Part shown: positions 34,216 to 46,630 of the stretch, in pieces
Numbering within the stretch: position 1 is the stretch's first letter
How the letters are laid out: every line of letters begins with the position of its first letter
NCBI RefSeq assembly: GCF_046630445.1
Contig: NC_092341.1
Span: 257,716,001-257,780,000 of the forward strand
Source of the DNA: Rutidosis leptorrhynchoides
Lineage: Eukaryota > Streptophyta > Magnoliopsida > Asterales > Asteraceae
Length of the DNA: 64,000 nt
Direction of reading: 5' to 3'
The notes under the pieces: model-generated
Database searches by the model: none
Told to the model about the DNA's origin: nothing
What the model saw: only the letters and a program-made list of their open reading frames with translations
Program-made: the position numbers and the translations under genes

Positions 34216-35285
34216 GTCGCCTATGATCCGAGTAGAAATACCTGGATTTTTGATAGTGGGGCATCCCGGCACATGACAGGAAACATGTCCTTACTTTCTA
34301 ATGTCAAGTCAGTAAATGGAGGATCTGTTTCTTTTGCAGGAGATGAAGGAGGTTTTATTACAGCTCAGGGTGTGATTTCTAATGCTAATGTTAGGTTTGA
34401 TAAAGTGAATTTTGTGAAGCAGATGTCAAATAATCTGCTGTCAGTTTCTCAAGTAGCAGATAAAAAGCATAAGGTTGCTTTTGATGATCAAAGATGCTAC
34501 ATTTTGAAGAAAGAGTACTTAATACAGGAAGATATGATTCTTATGACAGCTCCCAGAAATAAAGATTTTTATATTTTGGATATGTCAACAGCCCATGTTA
34601 AAGCTGCAACAGGTCATCAAGCTTTCATATCTAAAGCTACAGAACAAGAATCAATTTCATGGCACAAGCGTATGGGTCATTGAGCTTGAGAAAGATGAAC
34701 AATCTTGTTCATAATAATCTGGTTGAGGGAGTAAATGTTAAGAGTTTTCAAATTCCTGAAGGATGTCTTCCGTGTAAGAAAGGCAAACAGACTAAAAAGT
34801 CACATGCAACAAAGAAGTATCATTCATTTGTTATTCCTCTAGAGTTGTTACATATGGATCTTTTTGGCCCGATTAATCGAACAAGCATCTCTGGAGATTC
34901 ATATTGTTTGGTAGTGACTGATGAATACTCACGATACTCTTGGGTAGTGATGTTAATGAAGAAGTCTGACACGTTTGAAAATATAAAGTTGTTGATTTTG
35001 AAGCTGGAATCTTTGTACAAGTTAAAGGTTAGGAAGACTCGAACAGATAATGGTACTGAATTCAAGAATTAGCAGATGGAGAGTTTCTGCAACGAGAAAG
35101 GCATTCAACAACAGTTCAGTCCAGCTTATACTCCGCAATCAAATGGTGTTACTGAAAGACGTAACATAACGTTAATTGAAACTGCGAGAACAATGTTAGC
35201 CGACTCAAGTTTACAGGTTAACTTCTGGAGTGAAGCTGTGGCTACAGCATGTTATACAATGAACCAATTGTTAGTAGTCAAGAGG
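34216..35285 (+). pseudogene. Copia protease and integrase N-terminal part, frameshifted and cut
   Basis: Protease motif DSGASRHMTG is at 34252-34281, in a different frame from gag. The GAG-pre-integrase region ends with WHKRMGH at 34660-34680, where a one-base loss shifts the frame. Integrase continues from about 34683 with CLPCKK (zinc finger), LHMDLFGP (first Asp), TDNGTEF (second Asp), a TAG at 35070-35072 and VTERRN (Glu). The reading frame stops at 35285, at the AGAGG target site of the nested Tekay element, and resumes at 46631. Confidence 0.85.
35281..35285. repeat. Target site duplication AGAGG, left (Tekay insertion)
   Basis: Repeated at 46626-46630. The Copia codons on either side join in frame when one copy is removed. 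Confidence 0.93.
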
Positions 35286-38192
35286 TGTAATGACCCGGAC
35301 TTTTTCGATCGATCTATACTTATAAGATTAATATTTACATAAATTAAACCTTACCAACATGATAAGCAACCCAAATTGTTGAGACTTATGTTTTTGAAAA
35401 GAGATTTACACAACGTTTGACCGTCTAGTTTGACCGATGATATCACGAACTATATAACATATGATAATTATACGTTTGTGTATATATATGTATATATACA
35501 TATTTAACATGATCTAAGGATGTTTTAATATCTCATTTTGTATTAATAACAATAAGTTATAAGTATATTTTGAAACTACTAACTTAAGTTTTCAAAACGA
35601 TAACTTTAAGTAACGTTTTTTGATACAAATACTTATAACCTATAATGTTTATACATATATCGTATATGTAATGTATTTAATAACTTTTTAAGGACTTAAA
35701 TACATAAAACAATATAAGTATATTCACAAAAGATAACTATATTTGAATCCTCATTCCGTTTTCACAAGATTTCTATACGTATATTTAGAGTATATGTACT
35801 CGTATCATACCTAGCTTCTATACGTATTTACTATTGGTATATACACATCAAATCACCACCAACCAGTCCTTGTTCATGCCTTATGTATAAGGTAACTCTC
35901 TTGTTCATGCCTTAAGTATAAGGTAATTACTTTTGTATGATAGTATGACTAATTACACAAAATTACAACATAAATTTTGTCCATGATCTTCATCATTCAC
36001 GCCACCATCACCACCATATATACTCCATCCATTTTCAATTTTGCTACATCATTTTGCTAGTTAGGAACACACTTTCAAGAGCCTTAAAACCCTTAACCAT
36101 CTCAGCCCACAACCATGAAGATCTAGCTTCAAAAACATCACTTAATCACCATAAGAAAACCCTTACAAAAACACTTCAAGAATCCTTCCAAGAACACAAG
36201 TTTACTTCCAATCTTTCATCCAACTCCACCACTCTTTTGATTCTAGGTTTTTACTTCTCTTTTACAGCAACCTTGTCCAAGTAACTTGAGGTAGTAACTT
36301 TGTTCATAACCTTATTTGATTCATATATATATAGTTATCTTATTTTATGGTATAAAATTTTAACAACAAGAACATAGTTTGAATGTTTTCAAACTTGTTT
36401 GCAAACTAAATAGATCCTTCTAACTTAACTTTTAAAATACTTCAAGACCCGTATTATATCATAAGGATATGCTAACTTAACAAGGTAAAACTTGGTTTTT
36501 CAAAGAACACCTTAAAAACTGAATTTACGTCGTCGGAGTACAAACGGGGGCTGTTTTGGGTTGGATAATTAAAAACCATCTTGAACTTTGAATTGGAGGC
36601 TTATTTTCTGGAAAATTGATATTTACTATGAATATGTTAACACATAAAAATTTCATGATTTAACTCAAAGTATAAGTATTTTTAGAAAAATAATCATTTA
36701 AGGTTGTTTACATGATGGAAAATGATCAACTTCATAAGTTTCACCAAAGTTTGACCTATGACCTGTGATTTTGAATACAAACTAAGGTATTTACAGTTCA
36801 TATTCTTAAAGAAGGACTCGATCCAAGGAAGTGGCAAGTTGAACCAACGAAAACGGAGTTGTAACGAAGAAACTATGACTAAAACAAGATCGGATATCCA
36901 AAACTAGTTTAGCCACGAAAATAATTGGAGAAAAATTAAATAAATCACATCTTTCTAAAATAACATGATATTTTATATATATGTACTCATAATTTAATTT
37001 TATATATTTCAGGATCACCCATAAACTATACGAGAAGATTAATCATAAGATCCCATGATTGTACGCAATATGTCTTCTTGACAATATAGGTACCATAGGT
37101 CAAGATTAATCCCGACCAATACAAATACGATGGGGGTTTTATTTATTTCGATGGGGGTTTTATTTATTTCGATGGGGGTTTTATTTATTTATTGAACACC
37201 TAAATATGAACCATTAAAATTGAATTGCTAACTACGGACTAAGAAGACATTAAAAGTATTATAAGTATATATACGTGACGATTTTTTAAAATGAAAATAT
37301 ATTGATATATTATATATGGATAGGTTCGTGATATCAACCGGAGACCAAGTCAAAATATATATATCTTCAAGGCAAAAGTGAGTATATAGTCCCACTTTTA
37401 AACTCTAAATATTTCGGGATGAGAATACATGTATTTTATGTTTTACGATATGGACACAAGTAACTGAAAAATATATTCTACGTTGAGTTGTACCACTGGC
37501 ATACTTCCCTGTAGCTTGGTAACTACTATTTACAGCGGTATTGTAAACGCGAATCCTGTTGATAGATCTATCGGGCCTGACAACCCCAACCGGACTGGAC
37601 GACCAGTATTCAACGGTTGCACAGTACTTCGTTTCGTGACTACACTTGGTACGGTGTAGTAAGATTTCATAATAAAGGGAATATGCGACGTGATTAAATG
37701 TTAAGTATGGTTACCAAGTGCTCAACCACTTAGAATATTTTTATTAAAATGTTTATATATGAAATCTTGTGGTCTATATATATATATTGTTGCCGGCATT
37801 AAACCTATATCTCACCAACTTTATGTTGACGTTTTAAGCATGTTTATTCTCAGGTGATAACTAAAAGCTTCCGCTGCAACATGTTGAATTTAAGCAAGAT
37901 CTTGAGTATGCATATTTGTGTCAAAAATAAAACTGCATATCGGAGGATTTGTAATGTAAAATATGTTGGAGGTCGTATTGTTATTATCACATGTAAAGTT
38001 TGTAAGTCTAAGATTATCGCTAAACGATAATCCTTATTAAGTTGTTTAAACCTTGTATTTGTAATAAAAGCTATGGTTTGTATTGTAAAAACAAATGCAG
38101 TTTTTGAAAAATGTCGCATATAGAGGTCAATACCTCGCGATGAAATCATATGTTATTGTATTCGTCCTTATGGTTAAGGTCGGGTTATGACA
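35286..38192 (+). repeat. 5' LTR of Tekay-type element
   Basis: Begins TGTAATGACCCGG and ends TTATGACA. It holds a 21-bp unit CGATGGGGGTTTTATTTATTT three times in tandem (37128-37190) and a 33-bp offset direct repeat of TTGTTCATGCCTTA near 35869 and 35902. No long ORF is supported. Confidence 0.95.
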
Positions 38193-38194
38193 TG

Positions 38195-38206
38195 TGGTAT
38201 CAGAGC
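38195..38206 (+). promoter_or_regulatory. Primer binding site, initiator tRNA-Met type (Tekay)
   Basis: TGGTATCAGAGC starts two bases after the LTR end. The following 90 bases are about 95% identical to the leader of the minus-strand element (62733 downward). Confidence 0.93.
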
Positions 38207-38380
38207 GGTGGTCTTAGCGAACCAGGTTTGCATTAGTGTGTCTAACTGATAAGTCGTTAGGATACATTAGTAAGTCTGGACTTTGACCGGGTCTGATTTA
38301 AAAACCATTGCTTATCATTGTTGGTTAAAATTTATATGTAAATATTATGTAGTACTAATGGGTTAGTTGTTGTGTGATAG

Positions 38381-38872
38381 ATGTTGGGCTCAAAACTTGT
38401 TATCACATTCAGCGACTCCGAACCAGAATCTTCAGATGGTGTTCCAGTCATTAACCTATCCGATGACGAAAATAATATCTTTGGGGAAGACTCACAAATT
38501 CCGGATGAACTGACTATAGAGAACCCGGAAAGTGAACCCGAGGAGGGAAGTGAACCCGAGGAAGAAAGTGAACCCGAGGAGGAAAGTGAACCCGAGGAAG
38601 AAATACAGGAAATTACAAAAGACAAGTTCGAACTAGGAAAGAAACGAAAGGCTAATGAATTAGAAAATTCAAATCCTGAGTTTAGTGAGGATGATGTGGC
38701 ACCAACTCCACTAGACACTACCACCCCTATTCCCGCTATTCCTATTCGTTCTATCCCGGCATCCAGTTCTTCAGCCCCACAGCCAAAATATAGGGAGACA
38801 CCGCCAAAATATAGGCAGACAGCCAGGATAAGCGTTAAGCGATTCTTTGAACCTAAACGTCCTAGAAAATAG
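38381..38872 (+). CDS. Extra leader ORF: acidic repeat protein with basic tail
   Basis: An intact 163-codon ORF between PBS and gag. The N-terminal third is acidic and Ser-rich. Residues about 50-72 are tandem repeats of the type SEPEEE. A KKRKAN cluster and a Pro/Thr/Ile-rich linker follow, then a basic end (KRFFEPKRPRK) that could be a nuclear localisation signal. It ends 369 bp before gag, in a different frame. I do not recognise a family; it is not Gag or Env. The composition suggests a disordered, possibly nuclear or chromatin-interacting factor (inference). A ribosome starting at this ORF would have to reinitiate for gag. Confidence 0.55.
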   Translation: MLGSKLVITFSDSEPESSDGVPVINLSDDENNIFGEDSQIPDELTIENPESEPEEGSEPEEESEPEEESEPEEEIQEITKDKFELGKKRKANELENSNPEFSEDDVAPTPLDTTTPIPAIPIRSIPASSSSAPQPKYRETPPKYRQTARISVKRFFEPKRPRK

Positions 38873-39240
38873 ACCAAACGATGCGCTGCTGTATTAAACC
38901 ATGGGAACATATAATGTTTTGTATAATATTATTAGTGTGGTTTGCTTAATGTTCGATGTAAGATAAGCATATGTAAAATAGTGAAGTATGAAATGCAATA
39001 ATTTTCCATGGTTAAGTATTATTTAGATGGTAGTAATTGGTTCTGTACTAAGCTATTAAGTATGGACATTAACGGGTAGGTACTACCCTAGATATAATTA
39101 TAAAACGCTAATAAGAAGAAAAGGCTTTTATAATAATACCTGGTTCATATTATTAATAAGCTATAATGTACTGTAAATATACACTACATCTATAATATTC
39201 CATGTGAATAATTATTTTCTTTTCATTCTTATAGAAGAAT
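38873..39240 (+). other. Leader between extra ORF and gag, with PPT-region motif copy
   Basis: AACGGGTAGGTACTAC at 39071-39086 repeats the AACGGGTAGGTACTG that abuts the 3' LTR. The remainder is AT-rich. Confidence 0.6.
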
Positions 39241-42200
39241 ATGGCGCGATTGAATCGAATGACGGAACAAGAAGTCGAGGAATTCATCAACCAGCGAGTG
39301 AACGACAGAATGTTATGGGTCGAGGCTGCAAGAGCTGCTGCAGTTAACCCAAATCCTCGTGTAGGATGCACCTACAAAACTTTTCAAGCTTGCAAGCCCT
39401 CATCATTCAGTGGAACAGAAGGACCGATCGGTTTAACCCGGTGGATAGAAAAGATGGAGACTGTGTTTAAAATCAGTGGTTGTGTTGAAAAGGACATGAC
39501 CAAGTATGCATCGTGCACTTTACAAGATAGTGCACTCACGTGGTGGAAAAATTATGTGAAGGCTGTAGGAGGAGATGTAGCTTATGATACTCCATGGGAA
39601 GAATTCAAAATAATGTTAATCAACGAGTATTGTCCAAGGAACGAGGTTAGGAAGTTGGAAGATGAATTACGAAGCCTGAAGGTTGTTGGTACTGAAATCA
39701 CCAACTACAATCAGCGATTCATGGAATTAGTTTTGCTATGTCCTGAATTGGTTCCAACCGAAGAACGGAAGATTGAAATGTACAAAGATGGTTTGCCCAA
39801 AAAGGTCAAGGCAAATGTTACAGCATCGAAACCTAAGACAATTCATGAAGCTATAACCATGGCAAACGAGCTAATGGATCAGGTCATCATGGATAAGAAA
39901 GTATCCAATAATGATGTGAAGGTATCAGGTAACAAAAGAAAGTGGAATGGAAATTATGATCGAGGTAACCAACAACAATCTTTTAAGAAACAAGAAATCA
40001 CGCAAGGTGCGGGTAGTGGTTTAAGCTTTGGTTACAAAGGACAAAATCCTTTATGTAACCGATGCCACAAACATCACTCTGGCTACTGTAATGTGGTATG
40101 CAACAAATGTAATCGAAAGGGTCATCTTGCTGAAGATTGTAGGGCTCTCGTTACAAATACAAATGGTACCAAGACTCCTGCCACCAATGCAAATAGAACT
40201 GCTTTGGCTACCATTACTTGTTATGGGTGTGGAAAACAAGGTCACTATAAGAGCCAGTGCCCGAATCCTGAGAAGAATATCGGACCTGCACGTGGGAGAG
40301 CATTTATTATTAATGCTAGAGAGGCATGTGAAGACCCGGAGCTTGTTACGGGTACGTTTACCATTAATAACTTATCAGCATCTATTATATTTGATACTGG
40401 TGCCGATAGAAGTTACGTGTGTAGAAATTTTTACACTAAATTGAATTGTTCATCATTACCTCTAGATGCTAAGTACATGATTGAGTTAGCTAATGGTAAA
40501 CTAATTAAAGCCGATAAAATTTGTCGTGATTGTAAAATAAATTTAGCCGGAGAAATGTTTAAAATTGACTTGATACCCGTAGAATTAGGAAGTTTTGATG
40601 TAATAGTCGGCATGGACTGGATGTCCAAAGTAGGAGCTGAAGTTGTGTGTGCCAAGAAGGCAATTCGCATTCCTTGTAAGGATAAAATGCCGGTGATGAT
40701 TTATGGAGAGAAGGGTAACTCAAAGCTAAAACTCATTAGCTGTTTGAAAGCCAAGAAGTGTTTAGAAAAGGGATGTTATGCTATTCTAGCACATGTTAAT
40801 AAAGTCGAAAAGAAAGAAAAAGAGAAGTGCATCAACGACGTGCCTGTGGCAAGAGATTTTCCTGAAGTTTTTCCGGAAGAGTTGCCGGGATTACCTCTAT
40901 TTAGATCTGTAGAATTTCAAATAGATTTAGTACCAGGAGCTGCACCAGTTGCCCGTGCTCCATATAGACTTGCACCGTCCGAGTTAAAAGAACTTCAGAG
41001 TCAGTTAAAAGAATTACTGGATCGTGGATTCATACGACCAAGTACTTCACCGTGGGGAGCTCCGATTCTATTTGTTAAAAAGAAAGATGGATCTTTTAGG
41101 ATGTGTATAGATTATCGTGAATTAAATAAGTTAACTATCAAAAATCGGTATCCACTACCGAGAATTGACGACTTATTTGATCAACTCCAAGGATCATGTG
41201 TGTACTCGAAAATTGACCTAAGATCGGGCTATCATCAATTACGCGTCAAAGAAGAAGATATACCGAAAACTACTTTTCGGACACGTTACGGTCATTACGA
41301 ATTTTTGGTCATGCCGTTTGGATTAACGAATGCGCCAGCTGTATTCATGGACCTCATGAATCGAGTTTGTAGTCCATATTTAGATAAGTTTGTTATTGTT
41401 TTCATTGATGACATTCTTATCTATTCCAAGAGTGAGCAAGAGCATGAGCAGCATTTAAGGTTAATATTAGAGTTGTTGAGAAAAGAACAGCTATACGCTA
41501 AATTTTCTAAGTGTGCTTTCTGGTTGAAAGAAGTGCAATTTCTTGGTCACGTTGTTAGTAGCAAAGGAATTCAGGTTGATCCAGCTAAAATTGAGGCCAT
41601 TGGAAAATGGGAGACTCCTAAAACACCAATGCAGATACGCCAATTTTTGGGTTTAGCCGGTTATTATAGAAGGTTTATTCAAGATTTTTCCCGAATAGCT
41701 AAGCCGTTGACAGCATTAACGCAAAAAGGAAAGAAATACGAATGGACCTCGAAGCAGGAGAACGCATTTCAATTACTGAAGAAGAAGTTAACTACGGCGC
41801 CTATTTTATCGTTACCTGAAGGGAACGATGATTTTGAAATATATTGTGACGCTTCGCGACAAGGTTTTGGTTGTGTTCTTATGCAACGAAAGAAAGTTAT
41901 TGCATACGCATCCCGACAATTGAAGATTCACGAGCGGAATTATACGATGCATGATCTAGAACTGGGAGCAGTCGTGTTTGCGTTGAAGATATGGAGACAC
42001 TACTTATATGGGGTTAGATGCACTGTGTTTACAGATCATAAAAGTCTTCAACATATTTTCGATCAGAAACAGCTGAACATGAGGCAACGTAGGTGGGTCG
42101 AGCTGATAAACGACTACGATTGTGAGATTCGCTATCATCCCGGGAAAGCGAATGTAGTGGCCGACGCTTTAAGTAGAAAGGAACGAGAACCAATTCGAGT

Positions 42201-43671
42201 ACGCGCAATGAACATAAAAATTCGCATGAATCTCAACTCACAAATCAAAGAGGCTCAACGAGAAGCTCTTACTAAAGAAAACATAGGAAATGAAATAATG
42301 AAGAAGTATGGGAAACAACTCATTATGCGGGAAGATGGAATTCGATATTTTGCAAACCGTATTTGGGTACCAAAGTTGGGTGGATTAAGGAAGTTAATAT
42401 TGAATGAGGCACATAAGACAAGATACTCGATACATCCTGGAGTTGGAAAGATGTATCAAGATCTTAAGACGCATTATTGGTGGCCTAATTTGAAGACAGA
42501 CATTGCAACATATGTTGGGGAATGTTTAACTTGTTCCAAAGTCAAAGCAGAACACCAGAAGCCGTCAGGATTACTTCAACAACCAGAAATCCCAGAATGG
42601 AAATGGGATGGTATTACCATGGATTTCATCACAAAATTACCTAAGACTGCCTGGGGTTATGACACCATTTGGGTAATAGTTGATCGTCTCACCAAATCTG
42701 CACATTTCTTGCCTATAAAGGAAACGGATAGAATGGAGAAACTATTACGATTATACATAAAGGAAATTGTTTCAAGGCATGGAATACCTATTTCCATTAT
42801 ATCCGATCGTGATAGTAGATTTACATCAAAGTTCTGGCAATCACTACAGGAGGCCCTAGGATCTCGTTTGGATATGAGTACCGCATATCATCCGCAAACT
42901 GACGGGCAGAGTGAAAGAACAATTCAGACTCTTGAAGACATGCTTAGGGCATGTGTGATCGATTTTGGAAACGGATGGGATAAATATCTACCATTAGCAG
43001 AATTCTCGTATAATAATAGTTATCATGCGAGCATTAAAGCTGCACCATTCGAAGCACTGTATGGAAGGAAGTGTAGATCCCCTATCTGTTGGAACGAAGT
43101 AGGAGATCGACAATTAACTGGACCCGAGATCATCCATGAAACTACTGAGAAGATAGTGCAAATCAAGGAGAAATTGAAAACAGCCCGTAGTCGCCAAAAG
43201 AGCTACGCCGATGTCCGAAGGAAACCATTAGAGTTTTAGATCGGTGACATGGTTATGTTAAAGGTGTCACCTTGGAAAGGTGTAATACATTTTGGAAAAA
43301 GGGGTAAACTAAACCCAAGGTATGTAGGCCCGTTCAAAATTATCGAACGCATCGGACCGGTAGCTTATCGACTCGAGTTACCGCAACAACTCGCCGGAGT
43401 ACATAATACATTTCACGTCTCGAACCTTAAAAAGTGTCTTGCAAAGGAAGACCTCACCATTCCTCTTGAAGAAATTCAAGTTGACGAGAAACTACAATTC
43501 ATAGAAGAACCAATCGAGATCATGGACCGTGAAGTTAAACGGCTCAAGCAGAGCAACATACCGATTGTTAAAGTTTGTTGGAATGCACAAAGAGGTCCCG
43601 AGTTTACTTGGGAGCGAGAGGTTCAAATGAAACAAAAATACCCGCATTTGTTTCCCGATGACGCAAAATAG
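39241..43671 (+). pseudogene. Gag-Pol of Tekay-type chromovirus, one in-frame TAG
   Basis: Open for 1332 codons, then TAG at 43237-43239, then the same frame to 43671. Gag core about 50-220. Three Cys/His clusters start at C272, C287 and C327; the last two are classic C-X2-C-X4-H-X4-C knuckles. Protease DTGA 385-388. RT active site IDD 722-724 (FIDDILIY). RNase H from YCDAS near 868. Integrase has catalytic D1128, D1189 and E1225 (DD35E). After the stop come the GPY/F region (YVGPFKI) and a C-terminal chromodomain ([19 protein letters not shown]), which in chromoviruses guides insertion to chromatin. The stop falls between the integrase core and the GPY/chromodomain, so only readthrough would give a complete integrase. 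It is otherwise intact. Confidence 0.93.
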
Positions 43672-43704
43672 GTACGATTTTAAAATTTCGGGACGAAATT
43701 TATT

Positions 43705-43718
43705 TAACGGGTAGGTAC
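43705..43718 (+). promoter_or_regulatory. PPT-region motif of Tekay-type element
   Basis: AACGGGTAGGTAC directly precedes the 3' LTR's TG at 43719. The minus-strand element has the same motif at the same place (57759-57772, reverse complement). Confidence 0.65.
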
Positions 43719-46625
43719 TGTAATGACCCGGACTTTTTCGATCGATCTATACTTATAAGATTAATATTTACATAAATTAAACCTTACCAACATGATAAGC
43801 AACCCAAATTGTTGAGACTTATGTTTTTGAAAAGAGATTTACACAACGTTTGACCGTCTAGTTTGACCGATGATATCACGAACTATATAACATATGATAA
43901 TTATACGTTTGTGTATATATATGTATATATACATATTTAACATGATCTAAGGATGTTTTAATATCTCATTTTGTATTAATAACAATAAGTTATAAGTATA
44001 TTTTGAAACTACTAACTTAAGTTTTCAAAACGATAACTTTAAGTAACGTTTTTTGATATAAATACTTATAACCTATAATGTTTATACATATATCGTATAT
44101 GTAATGTATTTAATCACTTTTTAAGGACTTAAATACATAAAACAATATAAGTATATTCACAAAAGATAACTATATTTGAATCCTCGTTCCGTTTTCACAA
44201 GATTTCTATACGTATATTTAGAGTATATGTACTCGTATCATACCTAGCTTCTATACGTATTTACTATTGGTATATACACATCAAATCACCACTAACCAGC
44301 CCTTGTTCATGCCTTATGTATAAGGTAACTCTCTTGTTCATGCCTTAAGTATAAGGTAATTACTTTTGTATGATAGTATGACTAATTACACAAAATTACA
44401 ACATAAATTTTGTCCATGATCTTCATCATTCACGCCACCATCACCACCATATATACTCCATCCATTTTCAATTTTGCTACATCATTTTTCTAGTTAGGAA
44501 CACACTTTCAAGAGCCTTAAAACCCTTAACCATCTCAGCCCACAACCATGAAGATCTAGCTTCAAAAACATCACTTAATCACCATAAGAAAACCCTTACA
44601 AAAACACTTCAAGAATCCTTCCAAGAAGACAAGTTTACTTCTAATCTTTCATCCAACTCCACCACTCTTTTGATTCTAAGTTTTTACTTCTCTTTTACAG
44701 CAACCTTGTCCAAGTAACTTGAGGTAGTAACTTTGTTCATAACCTTATTCGATTCATATATATATAGTTATCTTATTTTATGGTATAAAATTTTAACAAC
44801 AAGAACATAGTTTGAATGTTTTCAAACTTGTTTGCAAACTAAATAGATCCTTCTAACTTAACTTTTAAAATACTTCAAGACCTGTAATATATCATAAGGA
44901 TATGCTAACTTAACAAGGTAAAACTTAGTTTTTCAAAGAACACCTTAAAAACTGAATTTACGTCGTCGGAGTACAACCGGGGGCTGTTTTGGGTTGGATA
45001 ATTAAAAACCATCTTGAACTTTGAATTGGAGGCTTATTTTCTGGAAAATTGATATTTACTATGAATATGTTAACACATAAAAATTTCATGATTTAACTCA
45101 AAGTATAAGTATTTTTAGAAAAATAATCATTTAAGGTTGTTTACATGATGGAAAATGATCAACTTCATAAGTTTCACCAAAGTTTGACCTATGACCTGTG
45201 ATTTCGAATACAAACTAAGGTATTTACAGTTCATATTCTTAAATAAGGACTCGATCTAAGGAAGTGGCAAGTTGAACCAACGAAAACGGAGTTGTAACGA
45301 AGAAACTATGACTAAAACAAGATCGGATATCCAAAACTAGTTTAGCCACGAAAATAATTGGAGAAAAATTAAATAAATCACATCTTTCTAAAATAACATG
45401 ATATTTTATATATATGTACTCATAATTTAATTTTATATATTTCAGGATCACCCATAAACTATACGAGAAGATTAATCATAAGATCCCATGATTGTACGCA
45501 ATATGTCTTCTTGACAATATAGGTACCATGGGTCAAGATTAATCCCGACCAATACAAATACGATGGGGGTTTTATTTATTTCGATGGGGGTTTTATTTAT
45601 TTCGATGGGGGTTTTATTTATTTATTGAACACCTAAATATGAACCATTAAAATTGAATTGCTAACTACGGACTAAGAAGACATTAAAAGTATTATAAGTA
45701 TATATACGTGACGATTGTTTAAAATGAAAATATATTGATATATTATATATGGATAGGTTCGTGATATCAACCGGAGACCAAGTCAAAATATATATATCTT
45801 CAAGGCAAAAGTGAGTATATAGTCCCACTTTTAAACTCTAAATATTTCGGGATGAGAATACATGTATTTTATGTTTTACGATATGGACACAAGTAACTGA
45901 AAAATATATTCTACGTTGAGTTGTACCACTGGCATACTTCCCTGTAGCTTGGTAACTACTATTTACAGCGGTATTGTAAACGCGAATCCTGTTGATAGAT
46001 CTATCGGGCCTGATAACCCCAACCGGACTGGACGACCAGTATTCAACGGTTGCACAGTACTTCGTTTCGTGACTACACTTGGTACGGTGTAGTAAGATTT
46101 CATAATAAAGGGAATATGCGACGTGATTAAATGTTAAGTATGGTTACCAAGTGCTCAACCACTTAGAATATTTTTATTAAAATGTTTATATATGAAATCT
46201 TGTGGTCTATATATATATATTGCTGCCGGCATTAAACCTATATCTCACCAACTTTATGTTGACGTTTTAAGCATGTTTATTCTCAGGTGATAACTAAAAG
46301 CTTCCGCTGCAACATGTTGAATTTAAGCAAGATCTTGAGTATGCATATTTGTGTCAAAAATAAAACTTCATATCGGAAGATTTGTAATGTAAAATATGTT
46401 GGAGGTCGTATTGTTATTATCACATGTAAAGTTTGTAAGTCTAAGATTATCGCTAAACGATAATCCTTATTAAGTTGTTTAAACCTTGTATTTGTAATAA
46501 AAGCTATGGTTTGTATTGTAAAAACAAATGCAGTTTTTGAAAAATGTCGCATATAGAGGTCAATACCTCGCGATGAAATCATATGTTATTGTATTCATCC
46601 TTATGGTTAAGGTCGGGTTATGATA
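43719..46625 (+). repeat. 3' LTR of Tekay-type element
   Basis: 2907 bp, the same length as the 5' LTR, ending TTATGATA where the partner has TTATGACA. Confidence 0.95.
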
Positions 46626-46630
46626 AGAGG
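46626..46630. repeat. Target site duplication AGAGG, right (Tekay insertion)
   Basis: Exact copy of 35281-35285. Confidence 0.93.

Larger units (their letters stand above)
35286..46625 (+). mobile_element. Complete Tekay-type chromovirus (Ty3/Gypsy) nested in Copia integrase
   Basis: 11.3 kb, with 2907-bp LTRs of equal length, TSD AGAGG, iMet PBS, an extra leader ORF, gag-pol with a chromodomain and one in-frame stop, and a PPT-region motif. By eye the LTRs differ at about 25 positions (about 0.9%), roughly two thirds of them transitions. The right LTR's terminal CA has become TA. It is clearly younger than the Copia element it broke. Confidence 0.95.

Noticed and set aside
36054..36284. 76-codon ORF in the Tekay 5' LTR (and a broken match near 44490)
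   Set aside because: The partner LTR differs here (TTTTTCTAG against TTTTGCTAG and other changes), and the sequence is low-complexity Ser/Thr/Leu with no family signal.
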